Part shown: piece after piece, positions 16,156 to 18,445 of the stretch | How positions within the stretch are numbered: position 1 is the stretch's first letter | Layout of the letters: each line of letters starts with the position of its first letter | Origin: Bacteroidota bacterium | Lineage (GTDB): Bacteria > Bacteroidota > Bacteroidia > Bacteroidales > GCA-2748055 | Direction of reading: 5' to 3' | DNA: 18,445 nucleotides | NCBI GenBank assembly: GCA_024244665.1 | Contig: JAAEOI010000590.1 | Coordinates: 1 to 18,445, forward strand | Notes under the pieces: generated by a model | Seen by the model: only the letters and a program-made list of their open reading frames with translations | Database searches by the model: none | Told to the model about the DNA's origin: nothing | Translations under genes and position numbers: made by a program

Positions 16156-16613
16156 TTATGAAAGTTTTAAAACAGCCTCAGAGATTGCTTTAATAGCAAA
16201 TTCAATTTCTTCGCTGCTTGTATATTTTCCAGTGGAAATTCGTACCGTGTTTGCTGCAGTCAATAATTCCACTTTCATTGCCTTAAGTACCGGGGATATT
16301 TCAGTTATACCTGAATGACAAGCCGAACCCGTCGACACTAATACCTCACTGCTTAATAAGTCGGTTAGTTTATGAGCGTCGATTCCGTCAAAAGCAATGC
16401 TCAAGGTATTTGGTAAACTACATTCTCAGTTCCTGGTCTGACACCTTCTTCCTGTCCGGCGATGGTTAGCAAGTCCACTCCAAGCGCCTCTACATCAGTA
16501 TCCAGTTTGCCGACGGATTGTGCTGCATCGGTATGCAGCAGTACATTCTTATGCCTTGTTATTTCAGAAATCTCTTTTAAAGGCTGTATGGTACCTACTT
16601 CATTATTTATTGA
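16156..16613 (-). pseudogene. Cysteine desulfurase (NifS/IscS class), internally deleted remnant
   Basis: The 5' end lacks everything before INNEVGTIQPLKEISEI (from about 16613). That block continues through HTDAAQSVGKLDTDVEALGV and DLLTIAG, then jumps directly to QEEGVRPGTENVVYQIP followed by TGA. In family members about 25-30 residues lie between IAG/SGH and GGGQE, including the PLP-binding lysine of the SGHK motif, and here they are gone. After a second gap of roughly 80 residues and a change of frame, the text resumes as PNTLSIAFDGIDAHKL, then STGSACHSGI with the active-site cysteine, SPVLKAM and a normal-looking C-terminus ending at 16156. With the PLP lysine and the N-terminal third missing it cannot be an active desulfurase. 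The downstream 82-codon frame (16156-16404) is only the C-terminal piece. Confidence 0.85.
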
Positions 16614-16728
16614 TTAACAATTATATAGGAGGATTTGTTTAATCCAAAAACTGATGGAATTATCTTTTAAAATTGAGGATGCTTACCTATTCTTAACCTA
16701 AGTCAATGGATTAAAATCTTTAGAGGTA

Positions 16729-16736
16729 TAATTTTG
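16729..16736 (+). promoter_or_regulatory. Candidate -7 box of the hydrolase gene
   Basis: TAATTTTG is an exact TAnnTTTG match, ending 4 bases before the ATG at 16741. Transcription would begin about at that ATG, which favours the second in-frame ATG at 16771 as the real start. No clear TTG is present at the expected distance upstream. Confidence 0.4.
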
Positions 16737-16740
16737 TAGT

Positions 16741-17817
16741 ATGAAAAGGAAAAATTTTCAATTTCAAAAAATGAAATTCTTCATTATATTTATTATTCCA
16801 CTATTAATGATTTCTTGCACGGTGACAAAGAAGATCAAAAGCCCAAATAGTATTGCTGAAATTCAATATTTGGAAATTAATAGTACACGACAATACGTGC
16901 TGATGAGAGGGTGGGACATAAATAATCCCGTTCTGCTTTTCTTGCATGGAGGACCAGGAGCAACTGAAACAAGCATGCTTCGTAAGTATAATAGTGAATT
17001 GGAGAAGCATTTTACGGTTGTGTATTGGGATCAAAGAAATGTTGGAAAGTCATACGATAAAAAATTCCCAAAAGATGAGATTAAAGTTCAAAAATACGTT
17101 CAGGATATAGATACTTTAACCTCGTATTTGAAACATCGATTCAAAAAAGAAAAAATTCTTTTGGTTGGCCATTCCTGGGGGTCAAGATTAGGAATGTATG
17201 CCATACAACAACACCCTGAAAATTATATTGCCTATGTGGGGGTTGGGCAAGAACTGGCTTCTTTTGAAGGCGAAGTGATGTCATATCAATATGCTCTAAA
17301 TAGAGCAAAAGAGCTGAATAATACAAAAGCGCTGAAGAAGCTTGAAGAAATTGGCGAACCACAGTCTGGAGATTACACCAATATGTATAAAACGGGTATT
17401 CAGGGTTATTGGGATCAGAAGCGAATGCTAATGAAGTTGGATGGTGATAGTTATAAAAAGGGAATCTATTTAGAATGGATATTATCCGTCTGGTTTTCCA
17501 GAGAGTATTCTTTTTTAGATGTTTTGAAATACATGAAAACCTTCAAATTTTCAAGTGATAATATTGTTAAGGACCCCGATTATAATAACATTGATTTTTT
17601 TGAGCAAATTCCAGAAGTTGAGATACCTGTCTTCTTTATCTCAGGTATCTATGACTATATCTTGCCCTGGCCATTAATTGAAAAATACTGTGCCAGCCTA
17701 AAAGCACCTCATAAAGAATTCATCAAGTTTGAAAAGTCCGGACACAATCCGTTATTTGAAGAGCCTGATAAATTCAATAATGAAATCATTAGAATATATA
17801 ATTCCGTAAAAGATTAA
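16741..17817 (+). CDS. Alpha/beta-hydrolase lipoprotein, proline-iminopeptidase-like
   Basis: This 358-residue protein (348 from the alternative ATG at 16771) has a lipoprotein signal with cysteine C26 in LLMISC. The alternative start, MKFFIIFIIPLLMISC, gives a more usual signal length and fits the promoter box at 16729-16736. The hydrolase core has HGGPG at 69-73 (oxyanion loop typical of proline iminopeptidases), WDQRNVGKS at 96-104, the nucleophile S145 in GHSWGS, the acid D305 in GIYDY, and H335 in SGHN. A cap domain lies between about 170 and 280. It probably hydrolyses peptides or esters in the periplasm or at the outer membrane; the substrate is unknown. The gene is clearly more AT-rich than the left part of the window, suggesting recent acquisition. 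Its TAA overlaps the stop of the convergent regulator relic by three bases. Confidence 0.88.
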   Translation: MKRKNFQFQKMKFFIIFIIPLLMISCTVTKKIKSPNSIAEIQYLEINSTRQYVLMRGWDINNPVLLFLHGGPGATETSMLRKYNSELEKHFTVVYWDQRNVGKSYDKKFPKDEIKVQKYVQDIDTLTSYLKHRFKKEKILLVGHSWGSRLGMYAIQQHPENYIAYVGVGQELASFEGEVMSYQYALNRAKELNNTKALKKLEEIGEPQSGDYTNMYKTGIQGYWDQKRMLMKLDGDSYKKGIYLEWILSVWFSREYSFLDVLKYMKTFKFSSDNIVKDPDYNNIDFFEQIPEVEIPVFFISGIYDYILPWPLIEKYCASLKAPHKEFIKFEKSGHNPLFEEPDKFNNEIIRIYNSVKD

Positions 17818-18224
17818 CTAGATTTTTTACCAAATATCCTTTTCCTTATCCTACTTAGAGATTCTGGTTTAACACCAATATAACTCGCAATTTGATGCTG
17901 AGGTACTCTTTGTATCAGCCCGGGTCTGGTTTCTAATAATTTAATATAACGTTGCTCAGGAGTATCCGTAATGTACGTGGAAAGCACTTCCTGATACTCA
18001 CCTATGTCTTTCTCCAAAATAACACGAGACAATGATTGCAAATTTGGGAGAGTTGAAATTTTTTTATAGAATTTGGTTTCTTTTTCAATATTACCTATCA
18101 CTAAAATGCAATCTTCAACACAATAGAAATAGTGATCGGTAGGAATTTTTTGAGTATAGCTTTTCCTGGATAAAACCCATTGTTCTTCTGTTTCTTCATT
18201 TACCTCATAGTTTGCACGTGCGCA
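17814..18224 (-). pseudogene. Crp/Fnr-family regulator, N-terminally truncated
   Basis: The open frame from 18224 to 17814 gives the second half of a Crp/Fnr protein. It holds the end of the cyclic-nucleotide-like beta-roll (ARANYEVNEETEEQWVLSR, then YFYCVEDCILVIG), the dimer helix, and a C-terminal winged helix-turn-helix (TPEQRYIKLLETRPGLIQRV, then PQHQIASYIGVKPESLSRIR). Family members start about 50-70 residues earlier. Here the frame is closed by TGA at about 18225-18227 and the open part contains no ATG start. A GTG at 18099-18101 could in principle start a 95-residue HTH-only protein. It converges with the hydrolase gene, with overlapping stop codons. The whole is AT-rich like its neighbour. 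I call it a relic; a truncated but expressed regulator is possible. Confidence 0.65.
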
Positions 18225-18310
18225 TCATATTTGCATTCGTTTCATCAAACTTGATATATCGGCCTCACAGGTGTTTAGCTGAGCATTATGGATTGACGGA
18301 ACTTTACATT

Positions 18311-18436
18311 ATGAAAACCACATTATTCAAAATTACAATCTTTTCTCTACTGATTGTCAGTTGTGAGAAATTCGACACATCCGCTCAATACTCCTACCAA
18401 CCACCAGATTCTATAAATGTCGGAATTGAATTTTAA
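18311..18436 (+). pseudogene. Lipoprotein N-terminus, 41 codons, probably a truncated gene
   Basis: The ATG at 18311 opens a lipoprotein signal (MKTTLFKITIFSLLIVSC, lipobox cysteine C18), followed by EKFDTSAQYSYQPPDSINVG and a TAA at 18434-18436, nine bases before the window edge. The YxYQPP.SI.....  start is reminiscent of the mature N-terminus of Bacteroidota serine beta-lactamase-like hydrolases, where a much longer protein would follow. A frameshift or the window edge hides what comes next. It could also be a genuine tiny lipoprotein. Upstream TTG at 18212 extends the frame but destroys the signal peptide. Confidence 0.35.
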
Positions 18437-18445
18437 GTTTTCACA

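Noticed and set aside
16625..16633. AGGAGGA Shine-Dalgarno-like string in the gap before the hydrolase
   Set aside because: No start codon follows at the right distance, and Bacteroidota genes in this window do not rely on strong Shine-Dalgarno sites.
1..18445. CRISPR arrays, tRNA or rRNA genes, transposases, toxin-antitoxin or defence operons
   Set aside because: I looked for regularly spaced repeats, cloverleaf-like sequences, DDE/serine/tyrosine recombinase text and known defence domains on both strands by reading, and saw none.

Overview
The window looks like a chromosomal segment from a member of the Bacteroidota. The evidence is a SusC-style TonB-dependent receptor with an N-terminal carboxypeptidase-like domain, an HU-like/SPOR membrane protein of the Bacteroidota type, a methionyl-tRNA synthetase carrying a C-terminal tRNA-binding domain, FtsX-like permease relics that open with the typical MLRNYI-type N-terminus, and promoter boxes close to TAnnTTTG. 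I cannot name a genus; the order Bacteroidales/Marinilabiliales is a guess.

Left part (1-4289, minus strand): a tightly packed operon for an acidic diamino sugar nucleotide. Transcription order is a DegT-family aminotransferase, a hexapeptide-repeat N-acetyltransferase, a Gfo/Idh/MocA dehydrogenase (WlbA type), a TviB/WbpO-type UDP-sugar 6-dehydrogenase, and a GalE-type epimerase cut by the window edge. Together they should turn UDP-GlcNAc (or UDP-GalNAc) into a 2,3-diacetamido-2,3-dideoxy-uronic acid nucleotide for capsule, O-antigen or exopolysaccharide.

Middle (4378-7981): housekeeping genes. An HU-like/SPOR membrane protein starts from GTG and abuts metG stop-to-stop. A yraN-family nuclease-like gene is divergent from metG.

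Right part (8054-18445): accessory and visibly decaying DNA. Intact genes are a small lipoprotein, an EFR1-type flavodoxin/ferredoxin, a DUF6807 lipoprotein, a duplicated C_GCAxxG_C_C-type Cys-rich protein, a TonB receptor with an upstream His-rich membrane protein (probable metal uptake pair), and an AT-rich lipoprotein alpha/beta hydrolase. Between them lie at least four broken genes: a small three- or four-TM protein, a MacB/FtsX permease, a cysteine desulfurase and a Crp/Fnr regulator. A fifth possible relic, a lipoprotein N-terminus, sits at the right edge. Several relics keep recognisable conserved blocks joined across deletions or frameshifts.

No gene-free stretch exceeds 300 bases. 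I saw no rRNA, tRNA, CRISPR array, transposase or integrase. I did not find a convincing new multi-gene defence or biosynthetic system. The best leads are the receptor/His-rich pair, the mixed TviB-Wlb sugar pathway and the pattern of decay.
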